Shown here piece after piece: positions 1 through 9,660 of a DNA stretch of 64,000 nucleotides (positions are counted from its first letter, which is position 1; each line of letters opens with the position of its first letter). The DNA is from Steromphala cineraria (lineage: Eukaryota; Mollusca; Gastropoda; Trochida; Trochidae), in contig OU744720.1 of NCBI GenBank assembly GCA_916613615.1, positions 65,569,971 through 65,633,970 of the forward strand. The letters run 5' to 3'. Position numbers and translations under genes: made by a program. The notes beneath the pieces were generated by a model. The model searched no databases, was not told where the DNA came from, and saw only the letters and a program-made list of their open reading frames with translations.

Positions 1-1594
1 GTACCAAAGCAGTGTTTTTAGTCATGTATGTATTATACGAAATAAAACAGTTTAATATAATATATTTTAAAAGTTTGTTAAAAATCGTTTTAAAGGATAA
101 TATAAGAGACTGAATCATAAAAGTCATTACATACTGAAGCTCTTTGAAATACAATACGTCAATGCACCTGTCTGTGGCTGGCATGTGTAGCTATATTGTT
201 ACTCAACTCATTATTTTCAACAAGTTATGCTGTATTTAAGCTTTGATACATGACAATAATTTTCGCGTTGAAACACTGCCTTCCTTAACATTGACATCAA
301 TGTCAAAATGGTTAAAAACCTGGTGCAGATTTGAAGATGACTCATAATCTCGTGAAAGTGGTCATGGCAATGTAACCTCGCTTAACATGTTCCACTAATT
401 GATTACTGTCTTCAGTTAACTGATAAAATGTAATATTGGCCTTGTAATTAAATATTGCTGAAAAAATAACATGGTTTTCCTGATAACTGAATTCAAAAAA
501 AAGATATTGCAAGTGCCGCAACCTGCATAATTTCCAAAGGTTTAGTTTCAAATAATCCTACATTGTAAGAAATGATTGAGATACTGTTTCTGGTTGAAAT
601 CATTAAGTACATTGCAATATGCACATGACACATGATTTTAAGACTTTAAGCATACCCACGATCATTATTTATTTTTTGCCCATCAATTCATAATGAGTTA
701 CTCATCTTGTGTATTCAAATCATTTGACTGTACAAGTAGTAAACTATACACTCTTTGAGTGATAGAAAAGACATGATAGGTTAATACATTTATATTGTGG
801 ACATTGAGTAAATGATTGATGTAATCATTTCATGATACGTTAATATGCTTTTTTTGTAAAATGATTATGTTTTCAACCGATTTAATATAAGGATTTTGAA
901 ATCACATTGTAAACGAGTTCGTGATGCTCGTAAAAATGTTGGTATGGCCACTCCCAAGTGTAAAATATTAAAAGAAATATTGAAAATAAGAAAATAAATT
1001 GTTCATTTCGTCCATACTTTAAGTAATCCACAATACAACTCTTGTCAACACCAAGTAGAAATACGAGCCCATTAAATCAGCTAGAGAGAGATTCCAAGAA
1101 TTACTGAGAACACTTTCCAAAACCCTACTGTGCAACGACCTTTATCCAAGACAATAAAGCGATTTTGCAATTCCCCCGACGATAGCAGACATTGTTTGGC
1201 TGACATTCAAGCGATTATTGTGATTTCAGAACGTAATCGAAGCCACAGTTGTGCGCAATACCAACAGAGAATCTTAAGTTATGAAACTATAGGGGGTGTA
1301 AATTTCGGAAAAATACATTTCATTTGCAGAGGGATCATAAATATTGATTTATGCACATTGTAATAACCTCCATAACACATATGTGAACAATGAGACATTT
1401 TGATTTAAATTCACCAAAAACAGCTGTATTCTTGGAACTTATGTTCCTTATAGATAACCCAATTTGTGCATTTACATTCTAAGGACCAAGTTCCTACCAT
1501 GGGACGTCTATAGCATATATGCTGGTTAACTTTGAACTAATGTAAATTGCGAGATGTGTTATAGTATATATAAATTAATTCATTTCTTAACAAG
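1..1594. repeat. Copy 1 of segmental duplication, first block
   Basis: This AT-rich non-coding DNA is colinear with 52127-53980: both begin with gtaccaaagcagtgtt and both carry the conserved module at 1117-1225. Copy 2 has about 340 extra bases at 52535-52880. Homology probably continues left of the window. Apart from the module I see no gene. The plus-strand frame at 1130-1363 recurs in copy 2 but has no recognisable domain and is probably chance. Confidence 0.85.
1117..1225 (-). repeat. Conserved module M1, copy a
   Basis: About 110 bases running from ccaaaaccctactg to gctgacattcaag. The module recurs at 15427-15529, 53517-53620 and 61506-61610, more strongly conserved than surrounding DNA. 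Read on the minus strand it encodes a short frame with LNVSQTM and IVGGIAKS; copies a and c are shifted by one base after the GIA segment relative to copies b and d. It may be an old repeat, a decayed exon or an RNA element. I do not recognise it. Confidence 0.6.
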
Positions 1595-1734
1595 CAGCTG
1601 ACATGGTCGAGCTATATCCCCCGCAAATTGCACAATATGTATAGGTTTTCCTTATCATATTGCTGATTTATTTTTTTTGCACAAAATAACACAATTTTTC
1701 CAGGATATGAAAGAAACTATTCTAATAAAAAATA

Positions 1735-3384
1735 GAGCCATTGGCTCTGTAGCTCATCAGGCATCATATCAAGTTTGCTTTATACAGGCAAGATGAGCTA
1801 AAAATGAAACTGATGTTACCTATTGCAAGAAAACCTATAAAAAAATTACAAAACAAATGTATTATTATTCAACACTTTCTAGATTGCCAATATCAGACAG
1901 TGAAAGAAGTCCACACTAAAATGTCCAAGGAGAAATAAATTTGCCATAGACTGTCATCTACTGGAGAAAAATAGGGTTTTAAGATTGTGACCCCTGTGAC
2001 CCTATTTTGGGTCATGGGGTCACAAAACCTACAGTTTAGAATCCCAATTGGCCAAGGAGTCTACATGCAGTCTTTCAGCTCAATAGACCTTTAGGAGCTA
2101 AAGATGATGATGAAAATAAGTTTTTAAGGTTGTGACCCCTGTGACACTATTTGGGGTCATGGGGTCACGAAATCTACAATTTAGAATCCCCATTGGCCAA
2201 GGAGTCTGCACATATAATTTCAGCTCTCTAGACCTTTTGGAACTTGAGAAGAAGTAAAATAGTTTTTTAAGGTTGTGACCCCTGTGACCCTATTTGGGGT
2301 CACAGGGTCAACAAAGTTACAAATTAGAATCCCCATTGTCCAAGGAGTCTGCACATATCAATATTAACTCTCAAGACCTTTTGGAACTGGAGAAGAAAGA
2401 TGAGAATTGGTTTTTAAGGTTGTGACCCCTGTGACCCTATTTGGGGTCATGGGGTCACGAAATCTACATTTTAGAATCCCCATTGGCCAAGGAGTCTGCA
2501 CATATCGTTTTTAACTCTCTAGTCCTTTTAGAACTGGAGAAGAAGATGAAAATAGGTTTTTAAGGTTGTGACCCGTGACCCTATTTGGGGTCAGAGGGTC
2601 ACCAAAGTTACAAATTAGAATCTCCATTGTCCAAGGAGTCTGCACATATAATTTTTAACTCTCTACTCCTTTTGGAACTGGAGAAGAAGATGAAAATAAG
2701 TATTTAAGGTTGTGACCCCTGTGACCCTATTTGGGATCACAGGGTCACCAAAGTTACAAATTAGAATCCCCATTGGCCAAGGAGTCTGCACATATCATTT
2801 TTAACTCTCTAGTCCTTCTGGAACTGGAGAAGAAGATGGAAATAGGTTTTTAAAGTTGTGACCCCTGTGACCCTATTTGGGGTCACAGGGTCACCAAAGT
2901 TACAAATTAGAATCTCCATTGTCCAAGGAGTCTGCACATATCATTTTTAACTCTCTACTGCTTTTGGAACTGGAGAAGAAGATGAAAATAGGTATTTAAG
3001 GTTGTGACCCCTGTGACCCTATTTGGGATCACAGGGTCACCAAAGTTACAAATTAGAATCCCCATTGGCCAAGGAGTCTGCACATATCATTTTTAACTCT
3101 CTAGTCCTTCTGGAACTGGAGAAGAAGATGAAAATAGTTTTTTAAAGTTGTGACCCCTGTGACCCTATTTGGGGTCACAGGGTCACCAAAGTTACAAATT
3201 AGAATCTCCATATGCTAAGGTACTTGTACACAGAATTTCAGCTCTCTAATGTGTATGGTTCATGAGGAGAAGTCGAAAGTGTCAAAAGTTTACGGACGGA
3301 CGACGGACGGACGACGGACGGACGGACGCCGGACGACGGGCCATGCCATAAGCCCATCTGGACTTTCAGTCCTGATGAGCTAAA
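1735..3384 (+). mobile_element. Inner tandem-repeat element nested in the composite
   Basis: It starts with a small foldback (gagccattggctc, 1735-1747) followed by gtagctcatcagg, and ends with cctgatgagctaaaaac. The first and last segments are thus complementary around agctcatcagg/cctgatgagct. Between them are nine ~145-bp units and a run of (GGAC/GACGG)n near 3293-3340. A truncated inverted relative is at 25404-25565. Family assignment (HINE-like) rests on layout only. Confidence 0.6.
1987..3215 (+). repeat. Tandem array of nine ~145-bp units
   Basis: Units begin with gtgacccctgtgaccc at 1987, 2132, 2275, 2422, 2568, 2712, 2858, 3004 and 3150, spaced 143-147 bases. Each holds an imperfect inverted repeat of about 16 bp per arm: gtgacccctgtgaccc, a short spacer, then ggggtcacagggtcac or ggggtcatggggtcac. 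Later units alternate between two subtypes (ctagtccttctgg and ctactccttttgg), a higher-order repeat of about 292 bp. Confidence 0.9.
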
Positions 3385-3509
3385 AACTAAATCATACCAA
3401 CTTTATGTTATGGGCATAATTCGAGTTAACTGACAAAATTAAAATCAAATGAATGAATTTATGTATTTGGATCTCCAAGATCAATTTGATCATATTAAAA
3501 TAAACATAT

Positions 3510-4207
3510 TTTCAAAATTGTTCTTCATGACACACCTTCATATGATTATGTATCTTCATATCAAATTTTATCAATATGTGATGATTAGTTTAGAAGTTAT
3601 GAGCCGGACAGGACTTGTAAAAGTTTTCCAACAGAGTCCTCATTTTTTGCCAAAAACGGCAAAATTTTATACAAATATTTTCAAAATTGTTCTTCATGAC
3701 ACACCTTCAGATGATTATGTATCTTCATATCAAATTTGATCAATATGTGATGATTAGTTTAGAAGTTATGAGCCGGACAGAACTTGTAACAGTTTTCCAA
3801 CAGAGTCCTCATTTTTTGCCAAAAAAGGCAAAATTTTATAAAAATATTTTCAAAATTGTTCTTCATGACACACCTTCAGATGATTATGTATCTCCATATA
3901 AAAATTTATCAATATGTGATGATTAGTTTAGATGTTATGAGCCGGACAGGACTTGTAACAGTTTTCCAACAGAGTCCTCATTTTTTGCCAAAAAAGGCAA
4001 AATTTTATAAAAATATTTTCAAAATTGTTCTTCATGACACACCTTCAGATGATTATGTATCTTCATATCAAATTTGATCAATATGTGATGATTAGTTTAG
4101 AAGTTGTGAGTCGGACAGGACTTGTAACAGATTTCTCTCATTTTTTACCACTTTTTCTCCAAAATCCTAATATTTTATGTAGATTTTCAGAAAATTGTTT
4201 CTCATGA
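3510..4207 (+). repeat. Tandem array of 169-bp units (pearl-like core)
   Basis: About four units with a strict 169-base period (equivalent positions 3687, 3856, 4025), each holding ttcttcatgacacaccttca and gttatgagccggacagg. The last unit is diverged. Because 169 is not divisible by 3, the apparent reading frames along the array are repeat artefacts, not genes. Confidence 0.9.
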
Positions 4208-4296
4208 CACGTTATTACATGTTTCTTCATGTCCATGACGAATTTGAATTGAAATGGTTGATTAGTTAGAAAGTTATGAGCCGGACACAAAGTGTA

Positions 4297-4328
4297 ACGG
4301 ACGGACGGACGGACGGACGGACGGACGG
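4297..4328 (+). repeat. (ACGG)8 microsatellite
   Basis: Eight perfect ACGG units lie directly after the last core unit. This is the tetranucleotide position characteristic of bivalve pearl-type elements. Confidence 0.95.
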
Positions 4329-4343
4329 TACCCATTTTAATAC

Positions 4344-4369
4344 CCCCCGCAACTTCGTTGTTGCGGGGG
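4344..4369 (+). other. 3'-terminal hairpin of the composite element
   Basis: CCCCCGCAAC and GTTGCGGGGG form a perfect 10-bp GC-rich stem with loop TTCGTT, 8 bases before the inferred right end. A short hairpin just inside the 3' end is a hallmark of Helitron/Helentron-type elements. Confidence 0.85.
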
Positions 4370-4377
4370 ATAAAAAG

Positions 4378-4821
4378 CGTTTTATAATGGAAATATACCA
4401 TGTGAGAGATAAAGACACATTTACTGAAATGTTAGGAAATGTAAACGTCAACCCCTAAACGGAAAACTTGAAAACAACAATCTACAGTAAATGTATCCAG
4501 AATTATTGCATAATGTGACAAATGCAACGAGTTGGTTTGTCTCTATAATAATAAGGTATATTTTACTGTCTAACCAATTTAGATGTTGGCATTTAATGAT
4601 GGTTTTGTGCGTATCAAGTGACATTAAAAGATACAAAATAAGGCTATTGAATACTTTGGTAACTGCATTATATATGGTAAAAAACAAACTTAATTCACCC
4701 AATCTTTTAATGCCAAACATAAACGTTTATTCACACATTAAAAACATTAAACAAACTCTTACATGTTTCACTATTGAAAACATATCTCATGAAAACACCG
4801 TTAATGTTAACATATAATTTA
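4378..4821. repeat. Copy 1 duplication, second block
   Basis: Colinear with 53981-54494, both starting cgttttataatggaaatata. Short frames on both strands in this block have no recognisable domain and are not conserved as frames in copy 2. Confidence 0.8.
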
Positions 4822-4977
4822 AAAATTAAACGAGACTTTGAAGTTTGAGTATAATCTATTGAGTTAAAGTCAGGAACGGAGGAATCAAGTGAGATGGTGC
4901 GTGCGCAGTCGATTTTCAGGCTTCAAAGCTGTGAATGGGCACACTTAAACAAAAGTGTTTGCCAGGGTTGGGAAGGG

Positions 4978-5113
4978 AGGGCACTTGATTCCTCAGTTCC
5001 TGACTTTAACTCAATAGAATTATACTCAAACTTCAACTTACAAGTAAGTCTCGTTTAATTTTTAAATTCTATCTCGTTAAAGTATACGTTACTACGTAAT
5101 CACGCGAGATTTC
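4978..5113. repeat. DIRS internal complementary region (ICR)
   Basis: The left part (about 4984-5058) is the reverse complement of the element's left extremity (about 4826-4890). The right part (about 5064-5108) is the reverse complement of its right extremity (9616-9660). The two meet at gtttaatttttaaattctat, essentially the complement of the right end joined to the left end. This is the arrangement known for DIRS1, where the ICR templates completion of the ends through a circular intermediate. Confidence 0.85.
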
Positions 5114-5298
5114 AAAGCTGTGTGACCATGAACATAAAAGAAAACACAACACAAACAAGTGTTCACTGTTCACTTCACAATGTTTACTTCAGATAACTTT
5201 AGTTATTTGAATTATTTTCAATATGACACGAGTTGAAAGAGCCATTTGCTCTCAATAAAAACAATGTCACTTGACACTCAACAAGACTGGACTTGAAG

Positions 5299-6347
5299 TT
5301 ACGTATTGTCACACTGTGCCGATGAGCAAGCCTGCTCAAATCTGGACAACAGACTTTCAGCAAAACAGTCATTTACACTTGAATCTTCAAGTTGAACATG
5401 ATAGAAATTAGAAAATATCCTATCACTACACCAGCCTGCACTATTCAGTATGGCAGATATTGGCACTCCGTGCTGTGCAGTTGCAGACGTTGAGGCTGCT
5501 CGTGTGCTGTGAGCCCCGTGCAGTTCAGTGTTCACACCTGATGCAGATAACACAAGGCGAATCCATCTCGAGATTGTGTCCTTACTGACAGGTCTGTAAG
5601 GTTTTTGGTAACTCAAAAATAACTCATTAGTCCCTTTCCTGAGGGCTGCAGTGGTATTAACATAACACTGGAAACATGTCTAAAGACACAAACTAGTATC
5701 TGCTTCGTACTTCCTAAGCACAATAGGTTTTTGATGAAAACCTTGCCTTGATTGCTTCAAGAGTTTATTTATGTAAACAACACACTGTTCTGAACTGAAG
5801 TTCAATGAATCAAGAGTAAATTAATGTAGGGTTTGACATCTCTGTCCAGTTAGAATTGCTAACAACACTACAAGCTTGTGTGTCAGTTGCTTCAATGATA
5901 TTGACTCATAACAGGGAAATGATTTTAAGTGCAACAGTACAATGTAAAGATCCCAGACCTGGACATATCTAGGCAAGGAAGGTTTAGATTCAAATACACC
6001 CTTCAAAAGTCTTTTCACTACTGGGTGTTTACCAAAAACTGATCCATTTGGCATGGTGATTATGAGTACACTTCTTGCTGTATTAACACTTTCTGAGCAA
6101 CTTCTGCAAGAAAGTTTACCCCAACGTTGAAAGGGGCCGAAAGTGGATCACACCCTGAGGAATGACAGAATACTTCCCAGTCTTTGAGATAGGTCTGATA
6201 CTGTTTCTGTGTTGTAGTTCTCCAAGCTCGCAGGACAAGCTGGGTAGCGTTCTCTGATAGTCCAGTCTTTTGGAGCTGTTGCCTGACAATAGACATACAA
6301 GGAGTCTTAGAGACTTGTGTAGAGGGTGAACATCGTCCGGATAACAC
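5299..6347 (-). pseudogene. DIRS tyrosine recombinase, broken
   Basis: Three fragments together resemble a DIRS recombinase. 6347-6060 carries an N-terminal helical part (VLRAWRTTTQKQYQTYL). 6054-5821 carries a candidate first catalytic Arg (TGQRCQTLH). 5616-5299 carries the C-terminal catalytic core with GAHSTRAASTS (HxxR), AGW at the His/Trp position and NFYHV for the tyrosine nucleophile. The first fragment is in a different frame from the other two, and stops separate the latter. In an intact element this enzyme would integrate the circular DNA intermediate. Here it cannot be made as one protein. Confidence 0.85.
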
Positions 6348-6603
6348 GGTAGGTGCAGAACACTGTGGTGTGCTGGAAGCAGTACTGGCTTAGCAATCAA
6401 CATCCTCATGACGACCCGATACCACACTTGGGTCGGCCAGTTGGGTATCACCAACACTGCCGTCGCCCCCTCCCTCTCCAACTTCTGAAGGGTCTGTGGT
6501 ATCACACTGAAAGGAGGAAAACAATATGGTTTCAGTGAAGGAGATTTCCATGATTGAATAAGACAGTTAACAACACATGAACCTGGATCTGGCTTGAATG
6601 ACA

Positions 6604-8109
6604 TGTATTGAGGAAATTGAAAGTTAGTCTAGAAGCAAACATGTCAATGTTAGGAGAGAATTTTAACATGTCGAGAGCTGAAGCAAGCATATCAGAATTT
6701 AGCTTCCATTCAGTATGTTTCCTAACTTGTCTAGACTCTTAATCAGCTTGGTGATTATCTTCGCCAGCAATATGACCAAGACTTATCCAAATATTAGCTG
6801 CAATACACCATTCCCAAATCTGTTTGGTAATTGAGTTACACTCAGTAGAATGAGAGGTACCCATGTTATTCAAGCATGATACAGCTGTCATACTGTCAGA
6901 CATGATTCTTACATGCTTATCTCTAAGTTTTGATTAAAAAGCTTTCAATGCTAGTAACACTGCTTTAAGGTCCAAGTAATTTATATGGGGAATTTTCTCA
7001 ATCTCAGTCCCACTATCACCTGCTTTATCAGATTCTATCACTGCCCCCCAGCCAATTTTGCTAGAGTCAGTAAACATGACAAATACAGGTTCATATCTCT
7101 GAATCACATTGTAAGAGTCCAATACATTGTCAATCCACCAATTAAGTTCACTTTTTGAATTGCAATTTAATGACATTTCTGCTTCATAGCTTCCACAATT
7201 ACTCTTCAAAGACAATGTTTTAGCCTTTTCAAGATGCCTGTAATACAGTGGGCCATACATGACTCCTGGAAAACTACTTGTAAGGTAGCAAATAACTTTT
7301 GCTAATTCTCTGATAGTTATTCTATCTCTAACCAAAAGTTTGCTACAGGTCACCTTGACACGTTCTGCTTTGACTGGAGTCAACGTAACAGTCATGTGTA
7401 CAGAATCTATCTCAAATCCTAAAAATTCAATGTCCTGTTTAGGTTGAAACACTAATTTTTCTGGATGTATCATGAAACCCAATTTCTTTAGAATGTCAGC
7501 TGTTTCCAAGACATTATCGACACAGTCATTTTCAGGTTCACCTTGCAAGTATATGTCATCAATGTAGCCTGTTGACAAGTGACCTTTTTGTCGCAAATAT
7601 GCAAAAACTGGCTTCATTAGCTTAGTAAATTTTCTAGGGCAGCATGCCAAGCCATTAGGAAAACATACACATTTATAGAGTTTCCCTTTCCATTCAAATT
7701 TAAGATATGTTTGATGCTCTTTGGCAATTGAACAGGAATAATAGGCATCTTTCAAATCAAGTGATGCCATCCAACAATTTTTTGTGACAAGTTTTAATAC
7801 AGATTGTAGTGTTTCCATTTTGAAGTGATACTACTTTACACTTTTATTCAATGGATTCAGATTCAAGATCATGGGATACTTCCCGTTTCGATTTTCTCTA
7901 AAGATATTGGATATAAAATCGTCTTGCTCTTTTATTGTTTGAACTACAACTTTTTTGACAAGTAATTGTTTGATTTCATTGTCAATGATAGTCTCCTCGA
8001 ACTGAGAGAAATGTAACTTTGGTGGATTTCTATTCATCAATGGGTCATTATCAAATTCAATATGCATGCCCGTTACAGTGTCAAGAATCTCAGAGTCATT
8101 TGTCAACAT
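6604..8109 (-). pseudogene. DIRS reverse transcriptase-RNase H, with in-frame stops
   Basis: The longest open part (7818-6934, 294 aa) contains the RT palm with SLDLKDAYYS and GYIDDIYLQ (YIDD at residues 85-88), then the start of an RNase H domain (FTDSSKIGWGAV, INYLDLKAVLLAL). Upstream 8109-7831 is in the same frame and supplies fingers sequence, split off by an in-frame TAG at 7831-7833. RNase H-like sequence (MSDSMTAVSCLNN) continues in frame past a TAA at 6934-6936 until another TAA at 6739-6741. A further part (6604 to about 6320) in another frame has the family's C-terminal segment (KPYCFPPFSVIPQTLQKL, PNWPTQVWY). At least three nonsense changes and a frameshift make it inactive. Confidence 0.9.
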
Positions 8110-8215
8110 TTGCCACTGATCAATATGCTTTGCAAGTTGACCACCTTGAAAATTGTGTATATTTGATTCAACAATACATTTTTGTGAGAACTGAGAACAC
8201 TCACCTTTTCATTGT

Positions 8216-9370
8216 TTATTGTTGGTTGTCGGCCATCTTTGGTCGGAACTTCGGATGACGTTTCCGGTTTGGGTGTTTCCCCCCTCGGCGAAAATCCCGT
8301 TGTCTGTTGTGGGACGAGAAGTCTCCCTTGTACTGATGTTTGAGAGTGAACTGTGGTTTGCCGACTTTAAAACTAAGCTTGCTTGTTTCAATAACATCCT
8401 TCATATCTTTTTGAAGATCGTCCCCAAATAACAAACTGGTGACTGGATGATCAGAATTGCACAGAGATTTATAGTCCTGATGCAGTGCCGGTCTCAAAAG
8501 CTCTCTCCTCCTCAAGGATAAATCATACTGAACTGTGCCCAACATTGCCATGGCATCAGTTAGATGAATAATGAGCTTGTCCATGTCCAGGCTTTGGTTT
8601 CGAATACAGTTCGTCCAAGCAATATGACAGGTTTGCACCAACTGATTCACATGTCTTTTGGACATTTTGCAAACGAATGTCTTGCCGCTTATGGATAGCT
8701 GAAAGCGATTTCCAAATTGGTCCGTTTACCCGAGGGGTTCGTATAAACTCAGTGTTTCCAGGACGGACATATTTGCTCATTTTATCCTTAAGGATTTTAT
8801 AATCAAGGCGTTTGTCCCAACGTTTATTTATCACACTGGCCACCTTGGCAGTCACATCTGGACCTGTTTGAACACATTCGAGTTCTTGGTCAAGTTCTTC
8901 GTGAACGTCAGATTTAGGCCAACACGCTTTTACTGTTACATCATCATGGCGAGGTCGAGATTTTACGAGCGCTTCAGCGTCGTCACACGATTCACAACTC
9001 CCTTCACTACAGTCATCACTCGTACTGTTGGGAGATTCAGTGTCATATTTGACATGTTTGGCTGGTTTATTGTGAGTGTCCGTAGCATTTCGTTTACACG
9101 TGTAACTGCATGATGGTTGTGGCTCCAAGCAGTGTTCATGTCACTGACAGAGTTTGCAACTTTGTCAAGTTGCTGACCCGTCGCCGCCTGCATTGTTTTA
9201 AGTACTTGAACAATTTCGTTTGTTTGCACAGACGAGGCATCTCGTGCAGGTTTAGACACTTTCAAATTTGAAGGTTTAGCTTGACTTGGTTCTATAGCGT
9301 CATCACTGCCAATGTCCTCATTGAGGAGATTGTCATTCAAATCTAGCTCGTCAGCCATCATGGCGTCCAA
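8216..9370 (-). pseudogene. DIRS gag-like ORF, frameshifted
   Basis: Overlapping pieces in two frames (9370-8963, 9128-8556, 8665-8216) make up what was probably one Gag-like protein of about 350 aa. The N-terminus is acidic (DELDLNDNLLNEDIGSDD). The middle has KRWDKRLDYKILKDKMSKY. The C-terminal part has DYKSLCNSDHPVTSLLFGDD and ends in an Arg/Lys-rich tail. The DYxxLC...P.T..LFGDD segment is a pattern I associate with first ORFs of invertebrate DIRS elements. Position upstream of RT in the same orientation supports the call. Confidence 0.7.
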
Positions 9371-9660
9371 GCAGCCGACCTCGTGGTTCGACCTGACTGA
9401 GAATCCTGGTTATAACCAGTAATAATTGTCAGTAGAGACTATCTCCGTGGGATGTCAAGTAATTACAGATACCTTCGTCGTGACAAAGGTATAAGTAAAT
9501 GAAGTTTCAATGAGCAAACGCGTCGTTTGCTGAGAAACCGTGATCAGCGCTAACTTCAAGCGTCTTGATGTTAGCGTGCGCTGCGTCACACTGAAGATCG
9601 ACTGCGCCCGCACCATCTCACGTGATTCCGTAGTGACGTAGTCTTTGACGAGATAGAATT

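Larger units (their letters stand above)
1595..4377 (+). mobile_element. Nested pearl/HINE-like composite element
   Basis: A block of about 2.8 kb present only in copy 1. Copy 2 runs directly from catttcttgaaaac to cgttttataatgg at 53966-53992, marking the pre-insertion site. The outer element (about 1595-1734 plus 3385-4377) has a subterminal tatcccccgcaa near 1614, and its complement ttgcgggggata lies in the 3' hairpin at 4361. Its core is a 169-bp tandem repeat followed by (ACGG)n and the hairpin. This layout matches bivalve pearl elements and Helentron-associated non-autonomous elements (HINEs). A second element (1735-3384) is nested inside. No transposase or Rep/helicase frame is present, so it would depend on a helper in trans. 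Confidence 0.7.
4822..9660 (-). mobile_element. DIRS1-type tyrosine-recombinase retrotransposon, degenerate
   Basis: About 4.84 kb in minus orientation: gag remnant (9370-8216), RT-RNase H remnant (8109 to about 6600), recombinase remnant (about 6347-5299). Copy 2 shows the empty site (tataatttataatacattt near 54485-54505), giving junctions after tataattta and before cacaatacattt with no obvious target-site duplication, as expected for recombinase-mediated insertion. Inverted terminal repeats match at 4880-4919 and 9591-9629. An internal complementary region lies at 4978-5113. No methyltransferase domain is evident. Stops and frameshifts in every coding section mean it is non-autonomous now. 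Confidence 0.9.

Noticed and set aside
1130..1363. 77-aa plus-strand frame, mirrored at 53529-53759
   Set aside because: Its conservation follows from the segmental duplication. Part overlaps module M1, where the minus strand looks better conserved; no known domain.
1987..3215. Regular repeats with spacers resembling a CRISPR array
   Set aside because: Units are ~145 bp, near-identical throughout with no unique spacers, in eukaryotic DNA with no cas genes.
3449..4207. Series of overlapping 60-96 aa plus-strand frames
   Set aside because: They are produced by the 169-bp tandem array. The period is not a multiple of three, so the frame changes each unit; similar peptides simply reflect the DNA repeat.
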